Shown piece after piece: positions 38,216-46,451 of a stretch of 55,408 nt of DNA. The stretch comes from a bacterium. GTDB taxonomy: Bacteria > SZUA-79 > Acidulodesulfobacterales > Acidulodesulfobacteraceae. Every line of letters starts with the position of its first letter. Positions within the stretch are counted from its first letter, which is position 1. The notes under the pieces were generated by a model. The model saw nothing but the letters and a program-made list of their open reading frames with translations, was not told where the DNA came from and did not search any database. The translations under genes were made by a program, and so were the position numbers. The DNA lies in contig JAJYHI010000085.1 of the NCBI GenBank assembly GCA_021784835.1, positions 1 to 55,408 of the forward strand, in the 5' to 3' direction.

Positions 38216-39379
38216 TCAACCGTTAACTATTTTTGAAATCTTTTTTGCTCCGTCGGCAAGACTTTCAGCCGATACGAAATTCATGCCGGAATTTTCGATA
38301 ATTTTTGCCGCCTCATCTGCGTTAGTCCCTTCAAGCCTTACGACGACCGGAAGTTTTAAGCCTATATTTTTAGCCGCCGATACGACGCCTTCGGCTACCA
38401 TATCGCATTTTACTATGCCGCCGAAAATATTTATAAATATTCCTTTTACGTTTTTATCGGATAGAAGAATATTGAAAGCAGTTTCAACCCTTTTTGCGTC
38501 TGCGGTGCCGCCGACGTCTAAAAAATTTGCAGGAGCCGCCCCAAATTCTTTAATAGTATCCATCGTAGCCATGGCCAAACCCGCCCCGTTTACCATGCAT
38601 CCCACGTTTCCGTCCAACTTGATATAATTTAGCCCTACGCTTTTTGCTTTCACTTCCAGCGGCTCTTCTTCGTCTTCGTCTATTAGATCTTTAAAATAAG
38701 GATGCCTGAAGTCTGCATTGTCATCCAATATTATTTTAGCGTCAAGCGGAATAAATTCGTCCGAGCCGGTTAAAATAAGCGGATTAATTTCAAGCATAGA
38801 GATATCTTCCGCTATAAATGCCCCGTATAAAAGATTAATAAGTTTGGAAAACCCGCCGAATAAATTTTTATCTATACCTAAAAATAAAGACATTTCAAGA
38901 ATATGGTAAGATTTTAAACCATACAGCGGATTAACCGAAACCGTCAGTATTTTTTCCGGATGATTTTTAGAAACTTCTTCTATTTCCATTCCGCCTTCGG
39001 CGCTCAGAACAAATGCTATTGCCGCATTTTTTCTGTCGACGGTAAGCGATAAATAAAATTCTTTTATAATTGCGGCACCTTCTTCGACCAAAACTTTTTT
39101 GACTAATTTGCCTTCTTTGCCGGTTTGGGCCGTTACAAGATTCATCCCTATCATTTTTTCGGATATAGATTTTGCTTCGTCGGCGGATTTTGCTATCTTA
39201 ACCCCGCCGCCTTTTCCCCTGCCGCCGGCATGAACCTGAGCTTTTACGACGGCTACCGAAGACGATAAAGTTTTATATGCGCTGTAAACTTCATCAGGTT
39301 TAAAGCATAAAATAGATTTAAGGGTTTTAATTCCATGCTTGTTTAATAATTCTTTTGCCTGATATTCATGAATATCCAT
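38216..39379 (-). CDS. sucC: Succinyl-CoA synthetase beta subunit
   Basis: 387 residues with the ATP-grasp fold. The N-terminal MDIHEYQAKELL and HAGGRGKGGGVKIA, plus the C-terminal GGIVKCDMVAEGV and RLEGTNADEAAKI, are diagnostic. The length is standard. It lies 42 bases after the fumarase beta gene and 45 before sucD. An ADP- rather than GDP-forming form is likely, but the sequence does not settle it. Confidence 0.96.
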   Translation of the reverse strand: MDIHEYQAKELLNKHGIKTLKSILCFKPDEVYSAYKTLSSSVAVVKAQVHAGGRGKGGGVKIAKSADEAKSISEKMIGMNLVTAQTGKEGKLVKKVLVEEGAAIIKEFYLSLTVDRKNAAIAFVLSAEGGMEIEEVSKNHPEKILTVSVNPLYGLKSYHILEMSLFLGIDKNLFGGFSKLINLLYGAFIAEDISMLEINPLILTGSDEFIPLDAKIILDDNADFRHPYFKDLIDEDEEEPLEVKAKSVGLNYIKLDGNVGCMVNGAGLAMATMDTIKEFGAAPANFLDVGGTADAKRVETAFNILLSDKNVKGIFINIFGGIVKCDMVAEGVVSAAKNIGLKLPVVVRLEGTNADEAAKIIENSGMNFVSAESLADGAKKISKIVNG

Positions 39380-39421
39380 AGTTATAGTTCCCGTATAGTT
39401 AAATTTGAATTATTGTTTTTA

Positions 39422-39982
39422 TTAACGATATTTATCTTTATACTTCTCCCTGCCTTCTTCGTAAAGGTCTCCGCCGTAAACGTCGTTTACCACGATTGCC
39501 GGAAAATCGACGACGGTCAGCTTTCTAACTGCTTCCGACAGCAGGTCTTCATATGCTATAACTTTACTTGACGTTATCGTTTTCGATATTAAAGCTCCTG
39601 CGCCTCCGATTGCCCCAAAATAAACCGCTTTATATTTTTTTATCGCTTCTTTTACTTCGGCAGACCTTTTGCCTTTGCCTATCATCCCTTTTAAGCCGTG
39701 TTCTAATAGAAGCGGAGCATACTTATCCATTCTGTAGCTGGTGGTCGGTCCTGCAGAGCCGATAACTTCCCCCGGTTTTTCAGGAGTCGGACCAACGTAG
39801 TAAATTATCTGACCTTTAAGTTCAAAAGGAAGGGGTTTATTTTCTTCGATAAGTTTGACTAACCTGGAATGAGCCGCATCTCTCGCCGTATAGATAGTTC
39901 CGTTGATAAGAACCTCATCGCCGGTTTTTAACTTCGATATAATTTCGTCGTCTAAAGGGGCAGTTATTTTTATTAGGCTCAT
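39422..39982 (-). CDS. Class I fumarase, beta subunit (C-terminal part)
   Basis: 186 residues, matching the C-terminal half of iron-sulfur fumarases and L(+)-tartrate dehydratase beta subunits. The motif GSAGPTTSYRMDKYAPLLLEHGLKGMIGKG is diagnostic. The adjacent gene codes for the alpha half, so the enzyme is a two-subunit class I fumarase, sensitive to oxygen. The product is inferred as fumarate hydratase rather than tartrate dehydratase from its place in a TCA gene run. It starts 43 bases after the alpha gene. Confidence 0.9.
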   Translation of the reverse strand: MSLIKITAPLDDEIISKLKTGDEVLINGTIYTARDAAHSRLVKLIEENKPLPFELKGQIIYYVGPTPEKPGEVIGSAGPTTSYRMDKYAPLLLEHGLKGMIGKGKRSAEVKEAIKKYKAVYFGAIGGAGALISKTITSSKVIAYEDLLSEAVRKLTVVDFPAIVVNDVYGGDLYEEGREKYKDKYR

Positions 39983-40025
39983 TTTTTTAAATTTATTATA
40001 ATTAATTAATAGTTTAATAATATAA

Positions 40026-40865
40026 CTATAAAATAATTTCCGAATGTCTGTGGGAATGACATTCGACGTTAAGCGCTACCGGCATGCTGGCAATGTGGCA
40101 AGGTTCTTTTGTTATATGAACCCCTAAAACGGTGCAAACTCCGCCGAATCCCATAGGTCCCGTTCCGATATTATTAATTTTTTCAAATATAATTTTTTCC
40201 ATTTCCGCCAATTCCGGATCGGCATTAGGCTCGTTTAATTTTCTAAAAAGCGACTTTTTTGCAAGAATAGCCGACCTTTCAAAATTTCCTCCTATGCCGA
40301 TTCCGACTATATTAGGAGGACATGGATTAGGTCCGGCCGAACGCATTGTTTCGACCGCAAAGTCGATTATTCCGTCTTTTCCGTCGGAAGGGCGCATCAT
40401 TTTAAGGGCGCTCATGTTTTCGCTGCCGCCGCCTTTTGCGGCATACATTATTTTAATTTTTTCGCCGTCCGTAAATTCGTAATGAATTATCGCGGGGGTG
40501 TTATCGCCGATGTTTTTTCTGGAAAGCGGATCGCATGTCGATTTTCTCAAAAATCCTTCCGAATAGCCCAATCTTGTGCCTTCATTTATTGCATTAGTGA
40601 TGTTTTTGCCTTCAACGGTAACATCTTTGCCTATTTCGACGAAAAAAACAGCAAGACCCGTATCCTGACATAAAGGTTTAGATTCATTTTTTGCAATCTC
40701 GGCGTTTAATAAAATTTTGCTCAAAACCGTTTTGCCCTGTTCGGATATTTCTTGTTCAAAGGCAGTTTTAAGTCCGTTATACGTATCGTCGGACAAGTTG
40801 ACGCTGGAGTGAATTATTAAATTTTTAACGGCGTTTGAAATTTCTTCGGATTTTATAATCCTCAT
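40026..40865 (-). CDS. Class I fumarase, alpha subunit (4Fe-4S)
   Basis: 279 residues, the N-terminal half of class I fumarases. The three cluster cysteines fall in KPLCQDTG, NPCPPNIVGIGIGG and GGVCTVLG. It is the first gene of the minus-strand TCA run; the beta subunit follows after 43 bases. The label is fumarase because of the neighbours, but tartrate dehydratase shares the fold. The upstream 85 bases to the CDF gene are AT-rich and likely hold the operon promoter. Confidence 0.9.
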   Translation of the reverse strand: MRIIKSEEISNAVKNLIIHSSVNLSDDTYNGLKTAFEQEISEQGKTVLSKILLNAEIAKNESKPLCQDTGLAVFFVEIGKDVTVEGKNITNAINEGTRLGYSEGFLRKSTCDPLSRKNIGDNTPAIIHYEFTDGEKIKIMYAAKGGGSENMSALKMMRPSDGKDGIIDFAVETMRSAGPNPCPPNIVGIGIGGNFERSAILAKKSLFRKLNEPNADPELAEMEKIIFEKINNIGTGPMGFGGVCTVLGVHITKEPCHIASMPVALNVECHSHRHSEIIL

Positions 40866-40950
40866 AATCGATATAATTTATAATTATTTTTTTGATTATA
40901 AATATTTTACATTTTTTTAAAATTAATTCAAGCAAAAAAATAAACCGTTA

Positions 40951-41979
40951 TTATAAATTTTTATGAATGCAGAAACTGTTAGTCATATCGCAGGCAGATA
41001 ATTCAGGCTGAATTACCGTGTGGTTTATTTTAAATTTTTCCTCCATAACGTCTTGGATGTTATTTATAATACAGCAAATATCCGAAGATTTAACGACGGT
41101 CGGTTCGACGAGTACATGGGCGCTCATAAGCTTAAAAGATTTTGACATACTCCATATGTGAAGGTCGTGGACATTTTTTACGCCCGGAGTTTTTAATATT
41201 TCCTCTTTGACTTGGGTAAAATCAATTTCTTTCGGCACTCCTTCAAGCAAAATGTTAATAGTTTCGTTAATCACCGAAAATGCGCCTAAAGCGAGAAGAG
41301 GCGATATCATAAGGCTTATAATCGGATCTATATAATAATAACCCGTTAAATAAATAATTATTCCGCCGGCAATAATCGATAAAGAAACCAAAGAATCGCC
41401 GAGTATATGGAAAAAAGAGCTTTTAAGATTTAAATTATGATGCATTCCGCCGTGTATTTTAAAACCTATAAAACCGTTAATAATTAAGCTTATAAGGGGG
41501 AAAATAATCATAATATGCGAATTGATTTTTTCGGGATGCATCAGTCTTAAATAGCTTTCGTATATTAAAATGGCTGAAAGTATAAGGAGTAAAAGGGAAT
41601 TTAAAAGAGCGGCGAGTATTCCTATTCTGTGGTAGCCGTAAGTATTTTTTTCCGAAGGGCTTTTTCTTACCTGTATCTGTGCAAACCATGCCAAAAAAAG
41701 CGACGACGCATCGACTAAAACATGTCCAGATTCGGAATATAAAGCCATGCTTTTAGATAATAGGGCGCCCGTAAATTCAACCGCCAGTATTACCAAGGTC
41801 AGCAAAAAAGCTAATTTAAGTTTTTTTTCGGTTTGAAACGTTTCCGTAAAGAGGTTTGATGAATTGCTATGGTCATGATTATGTAGATGGTTAAGATTAT
41901 GATTGCGGCTGTCGCTATGATTATGAATCTCTCCATGTACGCCGTATTCATTATCATCGTAAGAACAGATATTAGCCAT
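40951..41979 (-). CDS. Cation diffusion facilitator (CzcD-type) metal exporter
   Basis: 342 residues from ATG 41979. A His/Asn-rich N-terminus (HNHSDSRNHNLNHLHNHDHSNS) probably binds metal ions. Six membrane helices follow, including SGHVLVDASSLFLAWFAQI, where the His-Asp pair is the transport site, and a C-terminal cytoplasmic dimer domain with VHDLHIWSMS. It exports Zn, Co or Cd in exchange for protons. An extended frame to 42018 needs TTG. A good -10 lies only 10 bases before ATG 41979, so the message may be almost leaderless. Confidence 0.88.
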   Translation of the reverse strand: MANICSYDDNEYGVHGEIHNHSDSRNHNLNHLHNHDHSNSSNLFTETFQTEKKLKLAFLLTLVILAVEFTGALLSKSMALYSESGHVLVDASSLFLAWFAQIQVRKSPSEKNTYGYHRIGILAALLNSLLLLILSAILIYESYLRLMHPEKINSHIMIIFPLISLIINGFIGFKIHGGMHHNLNLKSSFFHILGDSLVSLSIIAGGIIIYLTGYYYIDPIISLMISPLLALGAFSVINETINILLEGVPKEIDFTQVKEEILKTPGVKNVHDLHIWSMSKSFKLMSAHVLVEPTVVKSSDICCIINNIQDVMEEKFKINHTVIQPELSACDMTNSFCIHKNL

Positions 41980-41988
41980 AATGAAAGA

Positions 41989-42018
41989 ATTATAGCATAT
42001 TTTTAACCGCAGCGCCAA
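41989..42018 (-). promoter_or_regulatory. Candidate promoter abutting the CDF gene
   Basis: A perfect TATAAT (41989-41994, minus strand) and TTGGCG (42013-42018) are 18 bases apart. Transcription would start within a few bases of ATG 41979, leaving no room for a Shine-Dalgarno sequence. Confidence 0.4.
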
Positions 42019-42145
42019 AAAATCGATTCAGATGCAGAAGCTATAAACAAATGCCGATTTAAAATTTATAAATTTTTTCATCCGGATTTAGGAATGCAAT
42101 AAGTAATTGCTAACGACAGGATAAATTTAGTAAAATAACAAAACA

Positions 42146-43354
42146 ATGAAGAAAGAAGAAAAAGAAACTATTTCGCTTTTAAGTTTTTCCCATTTTTTTT
42201 GCCATGTGGCAATACTTACATATCCGGCGATATTAATACTTATTAAAACTAAATTTAACGTAAATTATGAAACGCTTGGAGCTATTGCAGGCATTTACCT
42301 TTTTTTATTCGGCGCCGGATCGTTGCCCGTAGGTTTTATAGCGGATAAAATAAAAAAGAAACATATTTTGCGGGTTTATCTCGGCGGAATGGCTTTATTT
42401 TCTTTTGCGGCGGCTTTAGCGCCTAATTTTTTTATTTTCTCGCTGTCTATAATACTTATGGGGTTGATAGGGAGCATTTATCATCCTGTAGGTTTAAGCA
42501 TGATGTCGTTTATAGGAAGCGATAAGCTCAGGGCGTTTGCTATACACGGCATAGCCGGCACTCTCGGAGTAGCTTTAAGCGCGGGTTTTGCCGGAATACT
42601 CGGTTATTTTTTCGGATATAATTTTCCGTACATGATACTCGGCATAATTTTTTTAATGATGTTGGCATGGTCTTATATTCTGAAACTGCAGTCTTCGGAC
42701 TACGCTGAAGCATCCGAAATAACAAAAGGTATAGAAATAAAAAAAAGTTCGTCAAACATAAAAGCATTTCTTAATGAATTTTTTCATTTAAACCTGATGC
42801 TGATTTTTATCGCCGAGTTTTTGAACGGATTTGTTTTTCAGGGCGTATTTTCTTTTTTACCGGCTTATGTAGGAACTGAGCTTAAAAACTATATCTTTTT
42901 TCATAATCAAGCCGCCGCGGCAGGAGGGTTTTTTGTAACTTTTGCCCTTCTGGTAGGAGTTTTGTTTCAATATAACAGTACCAGAATAACGAAGAATTAT
43001 AAATCAAACAGGGCTTTTGCTTTTTTAGTGCTAATAAGCGGAATTTTTCTTTTAATTTCCGGTTTTACCCACGATATTTTACTTTTTATTTCTGTTCTTG
43101 CATTTTCCGCTTTTAATTTCTCCATAAACCCTATTTCAAACCTTATGATAAGCGAAAACGCACATGAAAAATTCAGGGCTGCGGCATACGGCGTTTTTTT
43201 CTTTTCCGGTTTCGGCATAGGTTCGGTCGCGGCTCCCATAGGCGGCATAATAGCCCAAAAATTTGCGCTTCACTGGATTTTTGTCCTGTATGGAGTTATA
43301 CTTCTTGTATCTTTTGGAGTGTCTTCGGCTATTAAAGAAGGAATATATAAATAA
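42146..43354 (+). CDS. MFS transporter, fosmidomycin-resistance-like
   Basis: A 402-residue inner-membrane protein with 12 predicted helices of the major facilitator superfamily. The N-terminal SHFFCHVAILTYPAILILIK, the GLIGSIYHPVGLSMMS stretch and the loop GFIADKIKKKHILR (MFS motif A-like) match the Fsr-type exporters. The substrate is not evident. It starts on the plus strand from ATG 42146 with weak ribosome binding and is 38 bases from proC, which has its own AGGAGG-type site. Confidence 0.8.
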   Translation: MKKEEKETISLLSFSHFFCHVAILTYPAILILIKTKFNVNYETLGAIAGIYLFLFGAGSLPVGFIADKIKKKHILRVYLGGMALFSFAAALAPNFFIFSLSIILMGLIGSIYHPVGLSMMSFIGSDKLRAFAIHGIAGTLGVALSAGFAGILGYFFGYNFPYMILGIIFLMMLAWSYILKLQSSDYAEASEITKGIEIKKSSSNIKAFLNEFFHLNLMLIFIAEFLNGFVFQGVFSFLPAYVGTELKNYIFFHNQAAAAGGFFVTFALLVGVLFQYNSTRITKNYKSNRAFAFLVLISGIFLLISGFTHDILLFISVLAFSAFNFSINPISNLMISENAHEKFRAAAYGVFFFSGFGIGSVAAPIGGIIAQKFALHWIFVLYGVILLVSFGVSSAIKEGIYK

Positions 43355-43392
43355 ACTCAAATAAAAAAAATGAAAAAAATAAGGAGGACATT

Positions 43393-44247
43393 ATGACAAC
43401 AAAGAAAACTTCCATAGGTTTTATAGGAGCCGGCAACATGGCTTACGGACTAATAAAAGGAATAACCGGATCGAAATCCCGCGACTTAAAAATTTTTATT
43501 TACGATACCGACCCGTCGAGAGCCGACTTTGTAAAAAACTCTCTTGGAGTTAATTCTTTAAACAGCGTAGGCGAAGTAGTGGAAAATTGCGATATCGTTT
43601 TTATAGCCGTAAAACCTTATTCGGTGGAAAGCATCGTCGAAGTTGCGGCGGGGACTTTAAACAAATTGAAAAACGGAAATAATATTCCCGTGTTTGTTTC
43701 AATTGCCGGAGGCGTAAAAATAGATTTTATAGAAAGCGTATTTAAAAAGACGCTTAAAAACAATTCTTTTTTAAAAATATTCAGGATTATGCCCAATATA
43801 AATTCTTTAGCGGGAAAAGGAATAGGCGCAATGTGTTATAACGCCGGCGTATCCGAAGATGACATAGCCGAAGTTTCCGAAATACTGGAGTTGTCGTCGA
43901 AAATCATTCGCTTGGACGAAAAATATTTTGACGCCGTAACCGCTCTTAGCGGAAGCGGTCCCGCTTATATTTTTTTAATTGCGGAAGGACTTATAGAAGC
44001 CGGAGTTAAACTTGGACTTCCTAAGGATATTGCAAAAGAATTAAGTGTGCAGACTATACTAGGCTCCGCGGAACTTTTAAACAGTCCCGAATTTTCTAAG
44101 ACTTCGACGAAAGATTTAAAAGATATGGTAACTTCGCCCGGCGGAACTACTGCATACGGACTTGCAAAACTAGAAGAAGGGCGCATTAAGTATGTTCTGG
44201 ATTCTGCCGTCAATGCGGCATATTTAAGGGCAAAAGGATTGGTTTAA
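43393..44247 (+). CDS. proC: Pyrroline-5-carboxylate reductase
   Basis: 284 residues. The last step of proline synthesis, reducing P5C with NAD(P)H. The N-terminal Rossmann motif GFIGAGNMAYGLIKG and the C-terminal signature LSGSGPAYIFLIAEGL plus MVTSPGGTTAYGL are intact. AAGGAGGACATT lies before ATG 43393, an excellent ribosome binding site. The 3' end overlaps the convergent maf gene by 4 bases. Confidence 0.96.
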   Translation: MTTKKTSIGFIGAGNMAYGLIKGITGSKSRDLKIFIYDTDPSRADFVKNSLGVNSLNSVGEVVENCDIVFIAVKPYSVESIVEVAAGTLNKLKNGNNIPVFVSIAGGVKIDFIESVFKKTLKNNSFLKIFRIMPNINSLAGKGIGAMCYNAGVSEDDIAEVSEILELSSKIIRLDEKYFDAVTALSGSGPAYIFLIAEGLIEAGVKLGLPKDIAKELSVQTILGSAELLNSPEFSKTSTKDLKDMVTSPGGTTAYGLAKLEEGRIKYVLDSAVNAAYLRAKGLV

Positions 44248-44846
44248 ATATCATATTGCGGAAGATTATATTCTTTTAAAAGTTGCAAAAGTTTTTGCGT
44301 CGGAAGGCCGAGAACATTTTCAAACGAACCGCTATATGATTTTACTATTCCGTTTTCGTCTTGAATTCCGTAACTTCCGGCTCTGTCGAAAGGCTGATGG
44401 TCGGATATATAAGAATTTATTTCTTTATCGCTTAAAGGTTTTATCGTAACCAAGGTTTTATCGTAATCGGTTACGCCGATATTTTTATCTACGTTTACTA
44501 TGCTTATTCCGGAATAAACTTCATGCGTTTTTCCGGAAAGGTCTTTTAACATGTTAAAAGCGTCATCTAAATTAAGAGGTTTTCCGTAAGCTTTGCCGTT
44601 AAAAAAAATAACTGTATCCGCACCTATAATATAGCTGTTTTTATAATTAAAGGCAACGCTTTCCGCTTTCATTAAGGCTAATTGCCGGACGAAATTTTCT
44701 ATAGAAATATTTTCTTTTAATTTTAAATCTTCAAACTTAGGTTCATCGGTTATATTGTGATTTACCGCAATAAAATTAAACCCCAATTTTTTTAATAACG
44801 ATATTCTTCTTTGGGAAGACGAAGCAAGAACGTATGCAGTGTCCAT
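44244..44846 (-). CDS. maf: Maf-family nucleoside triphosphate pyrophosphatase
   Basis: 200 residues. A house-cleaning enzyme that hydrolyses non-canonical or methylated NTPs. The N-terminal signature LASSSQRRISLLKKLGF and the GADTVIFFNGKAYGKP segment with catalytic Asp are typical. It lies 8 bases after yggS, in a yggS-maf pair preceded by the HAMP protein, and is convergent with proC. Confidence 0.93.
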   Translation of the reverse strand: MDTAYVLASSSQRRISLLKKLGFNFIAVNHNITDEPKFEDLKLKENISIENFVRQLALMKAESVAFNYKNSYIIGADTVIFFNGKAYGKPLNLDDAFNMLKDLSGKTHEVYSGISIVNVDKNIGVTDYDKTLVTIKPLSDKEINSYISDHQPFDRAGSYGIQDENGIVKSYSGSFENVLGLPTQKLLQLLKEYNLPQYDI

Positions 44847-44854
44847 CTTTTAAT

Positions 44855-45562
44855 TTATTTTTTTAATTTAGTAGGCCTGCTGCCGAATATTACGGTGCCT
44901 AATCTTACTATCGTTGCTCCTTCTTCTATTGCGGCTTCAAAATCGCCGGACGTGCCCATGGAAAGAACGGAAAGCTTATATTTATAAACGGATTTTAAGT
45001 TTATTTCGTCGATAAGCTCTTTTAAATGTTTAAAGTATTTTCTGCTTCCGCTTTCAAGCGGCGGCATAGTCATAAGTCCTGCGGCTCTAATATGTCGAAA
45101 TTTATTTATTTCGGATATTAAACCGGTTAATTTTTCGGGCAATATTCCTCCTTTTGTTTTTTCTCCGGCAAGATTTACTTCTATTAAAATATTAGAGGTT
45201 ATATTTTTTGCGGCTGAATGTTTTTCTATAATTTCTGTAAGTTCGATACCGTCCACCGAATGTATTAAATCAACTTTTCCGATAATATATTTTACTTTAT
45301 TTTTTTGGAGGCGTCCTATAATATGCCAGATAATATCTTTTTTTTGGCTGAGCGTTTCAAATTTGGACAAAAATTCCTGAACGTAATTTTCTCCGAAAAC
45401 TTTTACTCCGCTCTTTGCGGCTTCAATTATTTCATCCGCTGTTCTTGTTTTTGAAGCCGCAAGGAGCGTTATATCGGAAAAATTCCGGCCGCTTTTTAAG
45501 GCGGCGATTTTAATCTTCTCTTTAACGTTATTTATATTGTCCGATATCGGAATATTTATCAT
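44855..45562 (-). CDS. yggS: YggS-family pyridoxal phosphate homeostasis protein
   Basis: 235 residues with a PLP-binding alanine-racemase-like barrel. The PLP Lys is in LLAASKTRTADEI, followed by GENYVQEF and, near the C-terminus, SMGTSGDFEAAIEEGATIVRLGT, a family signature. It binds PLP and balances amino-acid pools and vitamin B6. Its start overlaps the HAMP gene's stop by 4 bases (ATGA), so the two are co-translated. Confidence 0.94.
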   Translation of the reverse strand: MINIPISDNINNVKEKIKIAALKSGRNFSDITLLAASKTRTADEIIEAAKSGVKVFGENYVQEFLSKFETLSQKKDIIWHIIGRLQKNKVKYIIGKVDLIHSVDGIELTEIIEKHSAAKNITSNILIEVNLAGEKTKGGILPEKLTGLISEINKFRHIRAAGLMTMPPLESGSRKYFKHLKELIDEINLKSVYKYKLSVLSMGTSGDFEAAIEEGATIVRLGTVIFGSRPTKLKK

Positions 45563-46371
45563 CTGCCTCTTTTCAGAAGTTCCATCGCTTTTTTCAGGCT
45601 GACCTGCATCCTGTTAAAAGATTTTGCAAGCGAACCTATCTCGTCGTTTCTGGGATGTTCGATTTCTTCTTCAAAATACCCCTTAGAAATTTCGTCGGCT
45701 AATTTAGACATTTTTGCTATCGGTTTAATTATTGCACTTTTTATAATAAAATAAAGGAATAAAATTATAAGAACTATAAAAATTACAGCTATGATTAAGG
45801 TTCCTGTTATAGAAACGGCAACAGGTTTTAAGGAATAAACTAACTTTATGCCGCCGAGAATATCCCCTGAAGAAGCTTTTGTATGACACGTAAGGCAGTT
45901 TATGCCTCTTGAATTTGTTTTTGCAACGAAAGGAACGCCTACTTTAATTTCATACGGCAAAAAGTTTTTTGAAATTATTTCAGTTTGAATTTTGCTTGAG
46001 TTTAATATTTTATCATCGAACTTAGATTTAGAATTAGGCATTTCCTCCCTTAGTCCTTTCCCAAATTCCATGTTTACTACATTCCCCCTAATAACCTGGA
46101 ATTTTTTGACGCCTTTTATTTTTTTATAAATAGAAAAAAGCTGTTTTCTATCCCTTTTTTTCATTATAGTTCCGTTAAGCATCATTGCATTAAGGCTGGA
46201 AAGAGTGGTTTTTGCTGTAACTATGGCATCATGCTTCGTTAAAGAAATAGCCAGCCGATAAGTATTGAAAACAATTAATGCAATCGGAATGATGACTAAT
46301 AATAAGAGGGGAACGATAATTTTAGTTTTGATAGATACGTCTTTAAATGCTTGAAAAATGCTTTGCGACAT
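45559..46371 (-). CDS. HAMP-domain membrane sensor with periplasmic CxxCH haem motif, no output domain
   Basis: 270 residues. Helix 1 at about 18-38 and helix 2 at about 187-211 flank a periplasmic domain that ends with INCLTCHTKASSGDILGG, a c-type haem-attachment motif (C159, C162, H163) of the kind in Tll0287-like/DUF3365 sensors. A HAMP domain follows (about 212-265, DEISKGYFEEEIEHPRNDEIGSLAKSFN), and the protein stops five residues later. Chemoreceptors and kinases normally continue with a signalling domain; none is encoded here. It may be a regulatory subunit, a stripped receptor, or part of a two-protein sensor. It is translationally coupled to yggS. Confidence 0.82.
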   Translation of the reverse strand: MSQSIFQAFKDVSIKTKIIVPLLLLVIIPIALIVFNTYRLAISLTKHDAIVTAKTTLSSLNAMMLNGTIMKKRDRKQLFSIYKKIKGVKKFQVIRGNVVNMEFGKGLREEMPNSKSKFDDKILNSSKIQTEIISKNFLPYEIKVGVPFVAKTNSRGINCLTCHTKASSGDILGGIKLVYSLKPVAVSITGTLIIAVIFIVLIILFLYFIIKSAIIKPIAKMSKLADEISKGYFEEEIEHPRNDEIGSLAKSFNRMQVSLKKAMELLKRGR

Positions 46372-46451
46372 AAGACACCTCTAAAATAATTAAAATAATA
46401 TAATTTAATAAATAAAATATAATAATAGTTTAATTTTTTTATAAAATCAAA

